Source: Streptomyces collinus Tu 365 | Lineage (GTDB): Bacteria; Actinomycetota; Actinomycetes; Streptomycetales; Streptomycetaceae | Assembly (NCBI RefSeq): GCF_000444875.1 | Contig: NC_021985.1 | Location: 4,918,170 to 4,982,169, forward strand | Reading direction: 5' to 3' | Length of the DNA stretch: 64,000 nucleotides | Part shown: positions 49,106 through 59,956 of the stretch, one piece after another | How positions within the stretch are numbered: position 1 is the stretch's first letter | How the letters are laid out: each line of letters opens with the position of its first letter | Position numbers and translations under genes: made by a program | The notes under the pieces: model-generated | Told to the model about the DNA's origin: nothing | Databases searched by the model: none | The model's input: the letters and a program-made list of their open reading frames with translations, nothing else

Positions 49106-51052
49106 GTGGAGAACCTGATCGCGCTGCTCATCGCGGCGCCCCTGCTCGGAGCGGCCGTCCTCCTGACCGGCGGCCGGCGGCTGGACGCCGTCGGCCACTG
49201 GATCGGCACGCTCCTGTCGGCCGCATCCTTCGTGATCGGCCTGACCCTCTTCGCCGACCTGCTCGGCCGGAACGCCGAGCACCGCACGCTGACCCAGCAC
49301 CTGTGGACGTGGATCTCGGTCGGCAGCTTCCAGGCGGACGTCACCTTCCGCCTCGACCAGCTGTCGATGACGTTCGTCCTGCTGATCACCGGCGTCGGCT
49401 CGCTCATCCACCTCTACTCGGTCGGGTACATGGAGCACGACGAGCGGCGCCGCCGCTTCTTCGGCTACCTGAACCTGTTCCTCGCGGCGATGCTGCTGCT
49501 CGTCCTCGCCGACAACTACCTGCTCCTGTACGTCGGCTGGGAGGGCGTCGGTCTCGCCTCCTACCTGCTGATCGGCTTCTGGCAGCACAAGCCCAGCGCC
49601 GCCACGGCGGCGAAGAAGGCGTTCCTGGTCAACCGGGTCGGCGACATCGGCCTGTCCATCGCGATCATGCTGATGTTCACCACCTTCGGCACCTTCGCCT
49701 TCGGCCCGGTCCTCAGCCACACCGGTGACGCCTCCGAGGGCAGGCTGACCGCCATCGGCCTGATGCTGCTCCTCGCCGCCTGCGGCAAGTCGGCCCAGGT
49801 GCCGCTGCAGTCCTGGCTCGGGGACGCCATGGAGGGCCCCACCCCGGTGTCGGCCCTGATCCACGCCGCCACGATGGTGACCGCCGGCGTCTACCTGATC
49901 GTCCGCTCCGGTGCCCTCTTCAACGCGGCTCCCGACGCGCAGCTCGCCGTCACCGTCGTCGGCGCGGTCACGCTGCTGTTCGGTGCGATCGTCGGTTGCG
50001 CCAAGGACGACATCAAGAAGGCGCTGGCCGGCTCGACCATGTCGCAGATCGGCTACATGGTGCTGGCCGCGGGCCTCGGCCCGATCGGCTACGTCTTCGC
50101 GATCATGCACCTGGTCACGCACGGCTTCTTCAAGGCCGGGCTGTTCCTCGGCGCCGGTTCCGTCATGCACGGCATGAACGACGAGGTCGACATGCGCAAG
50201 TACGGCGGCCTGCGCAGGTACATGCCGGTCACCTTCGTCACCTTCGGCCTCGGTTACCTCGCCATCATCGGCTTCCCGTTCCTGTCCGGCTTCTACTCCA
50301 AGGACGCCATCATCGAGGCGGCCTTCGCCAAGGGCGGCACCCAGGGCTGGATCCTCGGGAGCGTGGCCCTGCTGGGCGCGGCCATCACGGCCTTCTACAT
50401 GACGCGCGTGATGCTGATGACCTTCTTCGGCGAGGAGCGCTGGCGCAACCAGCCCACCCGTTCCCCGCAGGCGCCGAGCGCCGAGCCCGCGGCGGAGCGG
50501 CACGGCGAGCACGCCGAGCCGCACCCGCACGAGTCGCCCAAGATCATGACGATCCCCATGATCGTGCTGGCCGCCGGCTCGGTCTTCGCCGGCTTCTTCT
50601 TCCACCTCGGCGACCGCTTCCTGCACTGGCTGGAGCCGGTCACCGGCCACAGCGAGGGCCACTCCCCGGTCAGTGCCATGACCGTCACCGGCGCGACCCT
50701 GGTCTGCCTGGTCGTCGGCGTCGGCATCGCCTGGGCCCAGTACGGCCGCAAGCCCGTCCCGGTCGTGGCCCCGCGCGGCTCGCTGCTCACCCGGGCGGCA
50801 CGGCGCGACCTGCTCCAGGACGACTTCAACCACGTCGTCCTGGTGCGCGGCGGCGAGCACCTCACGCGCTCCCTGGTCTACGTCGACCACACCCTGGTCG
50901 ACGGGGTCGTCAACGGCACGGCGGCCGGCTTCGGCGGCCTGTCCGGCCGGCTGCGCCGGGTCCAGAACGGCTTCGCCCGCTCCTACGCGGTCTCGATGTT
51001 CGGCGGTGCGGCACTCCTGGTCGCCGCGACCCTGCTGATGAGGGCGGTCTGA
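49106..51052 (+). CDS. nuoL: NADH-quinone oxidoreductase subunit L
   Basis: 648 residues, about 16 helices including the long amphipathic arm near the C-terminus. LLYVGWEGVGLASYLLIGFW and SALIHAATMVTAGVYLI are the antiporter-like signatures with the key Glu and Lys/His residues. It is the distal proton-pumping subunit. GGGTCGGAAG precedes GTG 49106, 15 bases after nuoK. A His/Glu-rich loop (AERHGEHAEPHPHESP) occurs near residue 470. Confidence 0.97.
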   Translation: MENLIALLIAAPLLGAAVLLTGGRRLDAVGHWIGTLLSAASFVIGLTLFADLLGRNAEHRTLTQHLWTWISVGSFQADVTFRLDQLSMTFVLLITGVGSLIHLYSVGYMEHDERRRRFFGYLNLFLAAMLLLVLADNYLLLYVGWEGVGLASYLLIGFWQHKPSAATAAKKAFLVNRVGDIGLSIAIMLMFTTFGTFAFGPVLSHTGDASEGRLTAIGLMLLLAACGKSAQVPLQSWLGDAMEGPTPVSALIHAATMVTAGVYLIVRSGALFNAAPDAQLAVTVVGAVTLLFGAIVGCAKDDIKKALAGSTMSQIGYMVLAAGLGPIGYVFAIMHLVTHGFFKAGLFLGAGSVMHGMNDEVDMRKYGGLRRYMPVTFVTFGLGYLAIIGFPFLSGFYSKDAIIEAAFAKGGTQGWILGSVALLGAAITAFYMTRVMLMTFFGEERWRNQPTRSPQAPSAEPAAERHGEHAEPHPHESPKIMTIPMIVLAAGSVFAGFFFHLGDRFLHWLEPVTGHSEGHSPVSAMTVTGATLVCLVVGVGIAWAQYGRKPVPVVAPRGSLLTRAARRDLLQDDFNHVVLVRGGEHLTRSLVYVDHTLVDGVVNGTAAGFGGLSGRLRRVQNGFARSYAVSMFGGAALLVAATLLMRAV

Positions 51053-51057
51053 TACCG

Positions 51058-52629
51058 ATGTCCTTTCCCCTGCTGACAGCGGCGGCGGCGCTCCCGGCCC
51101 TGGGAGCGGTCGCCACGGCCGCCGTGCCGGCCAAGAGCCGCACCGCCGCCAAGTGGCTGGCGCTGGTGGTCTCGCTCGCCACCCTCGCGCTGGCGATCAC
51201 CGTCCTGGTCCGCTTCGAACCGGGCGGGGCCCGTTACCAGCTCACCGAGTCCCACGCGTGGATCGCGGCCTTCGGGGTCAGGTACGAACTGGGCGTCGAC
51301 GGCATCGCCGTGGCCCTGATCGCCCTGACCGCGCTGCTGATCCCCTTCGTGATCCTCGCCGGCTGGCACGACGCCGACCCGCTGGAGACCGGCAGCCGGC
51401 GCTGGCGGCCCACCCAGGGCTTCTTCGCGCTGATCCTGGCCGTCGAGGCGATGGTGATCATCTCCTTCGAGGCGACCGACGTCTTCCTCTTCTACATCTT
51501 CTTCGAAGCCATGCTCATCCCGATGTACTTCCTGATCGGCGGCTTCGGGGACCGTGCCCACGAGCACGGCGAGGAGGCGGCGTCGACGCAGCGGTCGTAC
51601 GCGGCGGTGAAGTTCCTGCTCTACAACCTCGTCGGCGGCCTGATCATGCTGGCCGCGGTGATCGGCCTCTACGTGGTGGCGGGCAACTTCTCGCTCACGG
51701 AGATCGTCCAGGCCCGCGCCAACGGCTCGCTGCACATGGCGTCGAGCACCGAACGCTGGCTGTTCCTCGGCTTCTTCTTCGCCTTCGCGGTGAAGGCGCC
51801 GCTGTGGCCGCTGCACACCTGGCTGCCCAACGCGATGCAGGAGTCCACCGCCCCGGTCGCCGTGCTCATCACGGCGGTCGTCGACAAGGTGGGCACCTTC
51901 GCGATGCTCCGCTACTGCCTCCAGCTGTTCCCGGACGCCAGCCGGTGGGCGACACCGGTCATCCTCGTGCTGGCGCTCATCAGCATCATCTACGGGGCGC
52001 TGCTCGCGGTCGGCCAGCGGGACATCAAGCGGCTGGTGGCCTACGCGTCGATCTCCCACTTCGGGTTCATCATCCTGGGCATCTTCGCGATGACCACCCA
52101 GGGCCAGTCCGGCGCCACGCTCTACATGGTCAACCACGGCATCTCCACGGCCGCCCTGATGCTGGTCGCCGGCTTCCTGATCTCCCGGCGCGGCTCGCGG
52201 CTCATCGCCGACTACGGCGGGGTCCAGAAGGTCGCCCCGGTGCTCGCCGGCACCTTCCTGATCGGCGGCCTCGCCACCCTCTCCCTGCCCGGACTCGCCC
52301 CGTTCGTGAGCGAGTTCCTGGTCCTGGTCGGCACGTTCACGCGCTACCCGGCCATCGGCGTCATCGCCACCTTCGGCATCGTCCTCGCCGCGCTGTACAC
52401 GCTGGTGCTGTACCAGCGGACGATGACGGGCCCGGTGAAGCCCGAGGTCTCGGCGATGCCCGACCTCCGGGCGCGCGAGCTGGTGGTCGTCGCGCCGCTG
52501 ATCGTGCTGCTGATCTTCCTGGGCGTCTACCCGAAGCCCGTCACGGACATCGTCAACCCGGCGGTCAAGCAGACCATGTCCGACGTACACAAGACCGACC
52601 CCAAGCCCTCGGTGGAGGCGGCCAAGTGA
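51058..52629 (+). CDS. nuoM: NADH-quinone oxidoreductase subunit M
   Basis: 523 residues, 14 helices. FFAFAVKAPLWPLHTWLPNAMQ and FIFFEAMLIPMYFLIGGFG are the antiporter-like ND4 signatures, including the essential Glu and Lys. ATG 51058 is five bases after the nuoL stop. Its stop overlaps the nuoN start (GTGA). Confidence 0.97.
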   Translation: MSFPLLTAAAALPALGAVATAAVPAKSRTAAKWLALVVSLATLALAITVLVRFEPGGARYQLTESHAWIAAFGVRYELGVDGIAVALIALTALLIPFVILAGWHDADPLETGSRRWRPTQGFFALILAVEAMVIISFEATDVFLFYIFFEAMLIPMYFLIGGFGDRAHEHGEEAASTQRSYAAVKFLLYNLVGGLIMLAAVIGLYVVAGNFSLTEIVQARANGSLHMASSTERWLFLGFFFAFAVKAPLWPLHTWLPNAMQESTAPVAVLITAVVDKVGTFAMLRYCLQLFPDASRWATPVILVLALISIIYGALLAVGQRDIKRLVAYASISHFGFIILGIFAMTTQGQSGATLYMVNHGISTAALMLVAGFLISRRGSRLIADYGGVQKVAPVLAGTFLIGGLATLSLPGLAPFVSEFLVLVGTFTRYPAIGVIATFGIVLAALYTLVLYQRTMTGPVKPEVSAMPDLRARELVVVAPLIVLLIFLGVYPKPVTDIVNPAVKQTMSDVHKTDPKPSVEAAK

Positions 52630-54275
52630 GCGCAACAGCCGTCCACAGCCTGTGGACAACCGCGGCCGACCCGATCTCCAAGATCCCGACGCCGAAGATC
52701 GAGTACGGGCAGTTGTCGCCCACCCTGATCGTCATCGGCGCGGCGCTGGCCGGGGTCCTCGTCGAGGCCTTCGTCCCGCGGAAATCCCGTTACTACGCCC
52801 AGGTGTTCGTGTCCGTCGTCGCGCTCTGCGCCGCGTTCGCCGCGGTCGTCGCGCTGGCGGCCGACGGGTACGGCACCACCAAGGCGCACATCGCGGCCAT
52901 GGGCGCGATCGCGGTCGACGGGCCGTCCCTGTTCCTCCAGGGCACGATCCTGCTGGCCGGTCTGGTCGCCCTGTTCACCTTCGCCGAGCGGCGCCTTGAC
53001 CCGGAGGCGCACGGCAACCGGGTCGACTCCTTCGCCGCGCAGGCCGCCTCGGTGCCGGGCAGCGACAGCGAGAAGGCCGCCGTCAAGGCCGGGTTCGCCA
53101 CGACCGAGGTCTTCCCGCTGCTGCTCTTCGCGATCGGCGGCATGCTGGTGTTCCCCTCAGCCAACGACCTGCTGACGCTGTTCGTGGCCCTGGAGGTCTT
53201 CTCCCTGCCGCTGTACCTGCTGTGCGCGCTGGCCCGCCGCAAGCGGCTCATGTCGCAGGAGGCCGCGGTCAAGTACTTCCTGCTCGGCGCGTTCGCCTCC
53301 GCGTTCACCCTGTTCGGCATCGCCCTGCTGTACGGCTACGCGGGCTCGGTGTCGTACGCGCGCATCGCGCAGGTCGTCGACGGGACCGTCGCCAACGTCG
53401 ATCCGGCGCTGGCGAACACCATGGGCAACGACGCGCTGCTGCTGATCGGCACCGCGCTGGTCGTCATGGGCCTGCTGTTCAAGGTGGGCGCGGTGCCGTT
53501 CCACATGTGGACGCCCGACGTCTACCAGGGCGCGCCGACCCCGGTGACCGGCTTCATGGCGGCGGCGACGAAGGTGGCGGCGTTCGGCGCGCTGCTCCGC
53601 CTGCTGTACGTCGTCCTGCCGGGCATGCGCTGGGACTGGCGGCCGGTCATGTGGGGGGTGGCGGTCATCACCATGCTGGGCGGTGCGATCGTCGCGATCA
53701 CGCAGACCGACATCAAGCGGCTGCTGGCGTACTCGTCCATCGCGCACGCCGGCTTCATCCTCGCGGGTGTCATCGCGACGTCGAAGGACGGCGTGTCGTC
53801 CGTCCTCTTCTACCTGGCCGGGTACTCGTTCGTGACGATCGGCGCCTTCGCGGTGGTCACGCTGGTGCGCGACGCGGGCGGCGAGGCGACCCACCTGTCC
53901 AAGTGGGCCGGGCTCGGCCGCCGGTCGCCGCTGGTGGCGGCGGTGTTCGCCGTGTTCCTGCTGGCCTTCGCCGGTATCCCGCTGACCTCCGGCTTCGCCG
54001 GGAAGTTCGCCGTGTTCAAGGCGGCGGCGGACGGCGGCGCGGCCCCCCTGGTCGTGATCGGTGTGATCTCCTCGGCGATCGCCGCGTTCTTCTACATCCG
54101 GGTGATCGTGCTGATGTTCTTCAGCGAGCCGAGGCCGGAGGGCCCGACGGTGGCCGTGCCCTCGCCGCTCACGATGACGGCGATCGGCGTGGGTGTGGCG
54201 GTGACGGTGGTGCTCGGCGTGGCGCCGCAGTACTTCCTGAACCTGGCGAGCCAGGCGGGAGTCTTCGTGCGCTGA
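52626..54275 (+). CDS. nuoN: NADH-quinone oxidoreductase subunit N
   Basis: 549 residues from GTG 52626. LLTLFVALEVFSLPLYLLCAL and GLLFKVGAVPFHMWTPDVYQGAP are the ND2 signatures, with the conserved Glu and Lys of the antiporter fold. It is the last gene of the operon and is followed by a perfect terminator hairpin. Compared with E. coli NuoN it carries a longer N-terminus and an extra loop near residues 125-155. Confidence 0.97.
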   Translation: MSATAVHSLWTTAADPISKIPTPKIEYGQLSPTLIVIGAALAGVLVEAFVPRKSRYYAQVFVSVVALCAAFAAVVALAADGYGTTKAHIAAMGAIAVDGPSLFLQGTILLAGLVALFTFAERRLDPEAHGNRVDSFAAQAASVPGSDSEKAAVKAGFATTEVFPLLLFAIGGMLVFPSANDLLTLFVALEVFSLPLYLLCALARRKRLMSQEAAVKYFLLGAFASAFTLFGIALLYGYAGSVSYARIAQVVDGTVANVDPALANTMGNDALLLIGTALVVMGLLFKVGAVPFHMWTPDVYQGAPTPVTGFMAAATKVAAFGALLRLLYVVLPGMRWDWRPVMWGVAVITMLGGAIVAITQTDIKRLLAYSSIAHAGFILAGVIATSKDGVSSVLFYLAGYSFVTIGAFAVVTLVRDAGGEATHLSKWAGLGRRSPLVAAVFAVFLLAFAGIPLTSGFAGKFAVFKAAADGGAAPLVVIGVISSAIAAFFYIRVIVLMFFSEPRPEGPTVAVPSPLTMTAIGVGVAVTVVLGVAPQYFLNLASQAGVFVR

Positions 54276-54296
54276 GGCGCCGAGGCGCTGTGCCGC

Positions 54297-54329
54297 GGCC
54301 CCGGTTCCTCCCCCTGAGGAACCGGGGCC
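54297..54329. terminator. Bidirectional terminator after nuoN
   Basis: A perfect 14-bp stem, GGCCCCGGTTCCTC (54297-54310) and its complement (54316-54329), around the loop CCCCT. It sits 21 bases after nuoN and eight bases past the stop of the opposing secreted-protein gene. Confidence 0.9.
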
Positions 54330-54337
54330 GTCGCACG

Positions 54338-54937
54338 TCAGCGACCGGACATGCCCTTCATGTCCTTCGCACCGCTCATGCTGCTCATGCCCTTCATGCC
54401 CTTCATGCCCGACATGCTCGGCGCGGCCGAGGCGGGGCACGTCACCCGCGGGTTCCACTGCGCGAAGAGGCCGCTGGGGTTCTTCTTGTACAGCCACACG
54501 TGCAGGTCGTAGTGGGTGGGCATGCCCGGGTAGTGGCCCGGCATCGGGCCCTGGAAGTCCTGCCCGAACAGCCGGGGCCGCTTCATGTTCTTGCCCTTGA
54601 CCGGGACGACCCACTCCACACCGATGAGCCGGCGCTTGCCGTGCCCGGCGTCCTCGTAGAGCAGCGCGGCGGGCCGCTTCGGGTCCAGCGAGCCGAAGTG
54701 GGACTCGTTGAAGTAGTGGAAGCCCATGCCGCCCTGGGCGCGGGCCAGGCAGACGCGGGCCCGGTAGCCGTCCGTGGCCGCGAACGGCGTGTAGCCGTAC
54801 CGCGCCGTGGCCGCGTACGCCTCCCCGAGCTGCTGTTCGACGGCGGGGTCGAGACCGGTGGCGTGGGCGGGCGCGGACGCGGGCACGGCGACGGCCGCGA
54901 CGAGGGCGAGGGCGGCTCCTGCGAAACGAGCGATCAT
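54338..54937 (-). CDS. Secreted protein with methionine-rich C-terminal tail
   Basis: 199 residues. A Sec signal peptide (MIARFAGAALALVAAVAVPASAPAHA) precedes a compact domain with many His and aromatic residues: GGMGFHYFNESHFG, RPAALLYEDAGHGKRRLIGVEW, MPTHYDLHVWLYKKNPSGLF, WNPRVTCP. After residue 172 comes a tail with Met every third residue (MSGMKGMKGMSSM, then DMKGM). Such MxxM arrays bind Cu(I) or other soft metals in periplasmic copper proteins, so metal handling is plausible. No close family name is recognised. It lies tail to tail with nuoN. Confidence 0.75.
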   Translation of the reverse strand: MIARFAGAALALVAAVAVPASAPAHATGLDPAVEQQLGEAYAATARYGYTPFAATDGYRARVCLARAQGGMGFHYFNESHFGSLDPKRPAALLYEDAGHGKRRLIGVEWVVPVKGKNMKRPRLFGQDFQGPMPGHYPGMPTHYDLHVWLYKKNPSGLFAQWNPRVTCPASAAPSMSGMKGMKGMSSMSGAKDMKGMSGR

Positions 54938-55305
54938 GAGGCGGGGCTCCTAGGGGCGGGCGCGGGTGGGATCGCGCACCCCTCGCGGGAGCGCGCGACG
55001 TGATCCGTCGGCGGGCGGGCCTCCTCCCGGCCCGCTCCAGCAGCCTTTTCCCGCACCGGGGCGGGCGGCCCTCCAGAAGCACCCGATGGGTCGATGGGCG
55101 GCCGCCGATAAGCACCCGATCGGTTCAGCGACGACCGCCGGGCCGCACGCGATGAGCCGGGCCGCCCGCGATGAGCTGATACGACAAACCATGCGCATCT
55201 GTGGACAACTTCCGGCACTGTCGGCGCGGACCCCTATCGTGGAGGCAGTGGTCGAGGGACGACGACGCACGGGGGACGGGAAGACAGGACACGGGGGACC
55301 GGACG
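54938..55305. other. Intergenic region between the secreted-protein gene and recQ
   Basis: About 370 bases without a convincing gene. AAGCACCCGAT occurs twice, at 55077-55087 and 55120-55130 (43 bases apart), in a region with several GATGGG and GATGAG words. TATCGT at 55235-55240 is a possible recQ -10, 66 bases before its ATG. The frame from 55201 into recQ is open but lacks a ribosome site. Confidence 0.5.
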
Positions 55306-57306
<2,001 letters not shown>

Positions 57307-57320
57307 CCCCCGGGCGCGCG

Positions 57321-57337
57321 CCCCGGCACGGCCGGGG
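57321..57337. terminator. Hairpin between convergent recQ and M56 peptidase genes
   Basis: CCCCGGC-acg-GCCGGGG (7-bp arms), 14 bases after the recQ stop and 18 before the opposing stop at 57356. Confidence 0.65.
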
Positions 57338-57355
57338 CGGGGCCGGCCGCGCCGG

Positions 57356-58294
57356 CTACGTCAGCGCCGTCAGCCCCGGGGCGAAGGTGATCAGCAGCGG
57401 CAGCAGCGGCACCAGGGCCGCCACCGTCGTCGTCAGGGCCCGGTGGCGGCGCAGCAGCCGGGGCGGCGGCTGCAGCAGGCGGTCCACCCGCTCGCCGAGC
57501 AGGCGCCGGCTGGAGGCGCAGGACAGGACGCCGCGGTGCTGGTTCAGCTCGATCAGGGCCAGGGCGGTGGTCAGGTGGCCGCAGCGGCGGGAGGCCGTGT
57601 CGTCGGCGGCCAGTTCGACCAGCCGGTGCGTCTGGTCGCAGAAGTGGGCGAAGAGGGGGACGCGCGGGAAGCCGGTGGCGAGCGCGGTGGACAGGTGGAG
57701 CAGCCAGTCGTGGTGGGCGCGGGCGTGGCCGCGCTCATGGGTGAGGACGGCGTCCAGCTGGTGGTCGGTGAGGCGGTGCAGTGCCCCGGTGGTCACCACG
57801 AGCTGCGCGGGGTGTCCGGGCATCCACCAGGCGTCCGGGTACTCGTCCTCCAGCACCAGCATCGGACCGCGCGCCGCGGGCAGCCCCCCGGGCAGGTCGG
57901 GCGCCCGCTCGCGCAGGTGCGCCCGGGTCAGGCCACGGCGCCGGCGGACCTCGGCCAGCTGCCGGGTCAGCATCGCCGTCGTCCAGGCCGCCCCGCAGGC
58001 CAGCAGCACGGTGAGGGCGACCGCCCAGACCGGGGCCGCGGAGAGGTCGTAGGCGGCGGTCACCGCGGGCGGCGCAGGGGCGAACACGCGGTCGCGGACG
58101 GTGTGGAAGACGGCCGCCGCGCCCAGCACCAGCGCGGTGAGACAGCACAGCAGGACCGTGGCGACCAGGCACTGCCACACCCACAGCGCGACCACGGGTT
58201 CCCGCTCGGTCCAGGCCGCCCGGGTCAGCGCGCGGGGTGCCGGCACGGCGGCCGTCAGGGCGACGACGCTCAGCAGGAGCAGGCAGACGGTCAT
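57356..58294 (-). CDS. M56-family (BlaR1-like) membrane metallopeptidase
   Basis: 312 residues with four or five transmembrane helices. The zinc motif LTHERGHARAHHDWLLHL contains HExxH, and LVELAADDTASRRCG holds the third-ligand region. The C-terminal helix ends the protein; there is no penicillin-binding sensor domain. M56 proteins usually lie next to a BlaI/MecI repressor that they control, but none is present here on either side. An inverted repeat with 10-bp arms lies 86 bases upstream. Its substrate is unknown. Confidence 0.88.
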   Translation of the reverse strand: MTVCLLLLSVVALTAAVPAPRALTRAAWTEREPVVALWVWQCLVATVLLCCLTALVLGAAAVFHTVRDRVFAPAPPAVTAAYDLSAAPVWAVALTVLLACGAAWTTAMLTRQLAEVRRRRGLTRAHLRERAPDLPGGLPAARGPMLVLEDEYPDAWWMPGHPAQLVVTTGALHRLTDHQLDAVLTHERGHARAHHDWLLHLSTALATGFPRVPLFAHFCDQTHRLVELAADDTASRRCGHLTTALALIELNQHRGVLSCASSRRLLGERVDRLLQPPPRLLRRHRALTTTVAALVPLLPLLITFAPGLTALT

Positions 58295-58379
58295 GCCGGG
58301 GCTCCGGTTCCTGGTCGGAGAGGCGTGCGGGGCGGGTGGTGCGGTGCCGACACACCGGCCGGCGCGTCACGAGGTGCGT

Positions 58380-58402
58380 GTCCCCGTCAGTATGACGGGG
58401 AC
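58380..58402. terminator. Perfect hairpin between fumarylacetoacetase and the M56 gene
   Basis: GTCCCCGTCA-gta-TGACGGGGAC, 10-bp perfect arms. It lies 90 bases after the fumarylacetoacetase stop and 86 bases before the M56 start, both on the minus strand. It may end the first gene or be an operator of the second. Confidence 0.6.
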
Positions 58403-58491
58403 CGGGCCACGAGTCAGGTGTCCGGCACCGAATCGCCTCGTCCCGGCGCCTCGTGCCGGCGCCCGCTACGAGGAGGGGCTCACCCCGGGGT

Positions 58492-59709
58492 TCACCCCGA
58501 CACGACCCGCCCGCTGACCTCGCCCAGGCCGACCCGGGTGCCGTCCGCGCCCGGCGCCCACGCGGACATCGTGACGACGTCCCCGTCCTCCAGGAACGCC
58601 CGCTTGCCGTCCGGGAGTTCGAGCGGGTCCCGGCCGTTCCAGGTCAGCTCCAGGAGTGAACCGCGCTGGTTCTCCAGCGGGCCGCTCACCGTGCCCGAGC
58701 CGTACAGGTCGCCGGTGCGCAGCGAGGCCCCGTTCACCGTCATGTGGGCGAGCTGCTGGGCGGCCGTCCAGTACATGGTGGAGAACGGCGGCTCGGACAC
58801 CACCTGGCCGTTGATCGCGACGGAGATCCGCAGGTCGTAGCCGCCCGGCTCGATACCGGCGGCCGAGTCGTCCAGGTAGGGCAGCAGGTCGTGGGTGCGC
58901 TCCGGAGGCGCCACGCGCGCGTGGTCCAGGGCCTCCAGCGGGGTGATCCACGCCGACACCGAGGTCGAGAAGGACTTGCCGAGGAACGGGCCGAGGGGGA
59001 CGTACTCCCAGGCCTGGATGTCCCGTGCCGACCAGTCGTTGAGCAGGCACAGCCCGAAGACGTGTTCCCGGAAGTCGCCGAGCGCCACCGGGTCGCCCAG
59101 CCGCGAGGGCACGCCCACCACGAAGCCGACCTCGGCCTCGATGTCCAGCCGGACGGACGGGCCGAAGACGGGCGCGGGGTCGCCGGGGCCCTTGCGCTGG
59201 CCGGAGGGCCGGACGACGTCGGTGCCCGAGACGACCACGGTGCCGGAGCGGCCGTGGTAACCGATCGGCAGGTGCTTCCAGTTGGGCGTCAGCGAGTCCT
59301 CGGCGTCGGGGCGGAAGATCTGGCCGACGTTCCGGGCGTGGTTCTCGGAGGCGTAGAAGTCGACGTAGTCGGCGACCTCGAAGGGCAGATGCAGCGTCAC
59401 CTCCGACAGGTGGTGGAACAGCGGTTCGATCGTCGTCCGGTGCGAGGGCACCGTGACCCACGCCGTCAGCGCCCGCCGCACGTCCGACCAGGCGGTGCGC
59501 CCGGCGGCCAGGAGGGGGGTGAGGGTGGGCCGCGCGAGCAGGGAGACGTACGGCGAGCCGAGGGCGGCGGCCGCGGCGCCCGCGTCGAGGACGTGCTCAC
59601 CGAGCCGGACGCCGACCCTCCGTTCCGTGCTGCCGGAGGGCGAGAACACGCCATAGGGAAGGTTGTGCGGACCGAAGGGGTCGCCCTCGGGGACGTCGAA
59701 GGGGGGCAT
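58492..59709 (-). CDS. fahA: Fumarylacetoacetase
   Basis: 405 residues from ATG 59709 (GAGG nine bases upstream); an in-frame ATG at 59739 adds ten residues but lies inside a palindrome. NLPYGVFSP opens both the FAH N-terminal SH3-like domain and the family pattern. The catalytic domain shows DYVDFYASENHARNVGQIFRP, YHGRSGTVVVSGTDV, IEAEVGFVVG (metal Glu) and LLNDWSARDIQAWEYVPLGPFLGKSF. It hydrolyses fumarylacetoacetate to fumarate and acetoacetate, the last step of tyrosine/homogentisate breakdown. The other pathway genes are not in this window. Confidence 0.95.
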   Translation of the reverse strand: MPPFDVPEGDPFGPHNLPYGVFSPSGSTERRVGVRLGEHVLDAGAAAAALGSPYVSLLARPTLTPLLAAGRTAWSDVRRALTAWVTVPSHRTTIEPLFHHLSEVTLHLPFEVADYVDFYASENHARNVGQIFRPDAEDSLTPNWKHLPIGYHGRSGTVVVSGTDVVRPSGQRKGPGDPAPVFGPSVRLDIEAEVGFVVGVPSRLGDPVALGDFREHVFGLCLLNDWSARDIQAWEYVPLGPFLGKSFSTSVSAWITPLEALDHARVAPPERTHDLLPYLDDSAAGIEPGGYDLRISVAINGQVVSEPPFSTMYWTAAQQLAHMTVNGASLRTGDLYGSGTVSGPLENQRGSLLELTWNGRDPLELPDGKRAFLEDGDVVTMSAWAPGADGTRVGLGEVSGRVVSG

Positions 59710-59733
59710 GGGGTGCTGCCTCACTCTCATCCG

Positions 59734-59747
59734 CGCCATGCATGGCG
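59734..59747. promoter_or_regulatory. 14-bp perfect palindrome upstream of fumarylacetoacetase
   Basis: CGCCATG followed by CATGGCG, 25 bases upstream of ATG 59709; a second small palindrome CCATATGG lies a few bases further on. The position suits a repressor site or it may be chance. Confidence 0.4.
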
Positions 59748-59956
59748 ATGCGTTCCATATGGTCGGGCCACACGTTACGGCCGAGGCACGGGTCTTGGGC
59801 AGTGCCTCCCCCCTCGTGGCGCCGACCTCGAATGGTTGCTCGATTGATGTCTAAAGAGTTCGCAATGTCCGGATAGGTCTTGTCGGAGCGGGCAATTCCG
59901 GCTTAGCGTCCTTTGGGGGACACGGACGGGGTGGGTCCGTTCCGTAGGGGGGACAC

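Noticed and set aside
55077..55130. AAGCACCCGAT direct repeats before recQ as an iteron or attachment site
   Set aside because: Only two short copies, no integrase, tRNA or replication gene nearby.
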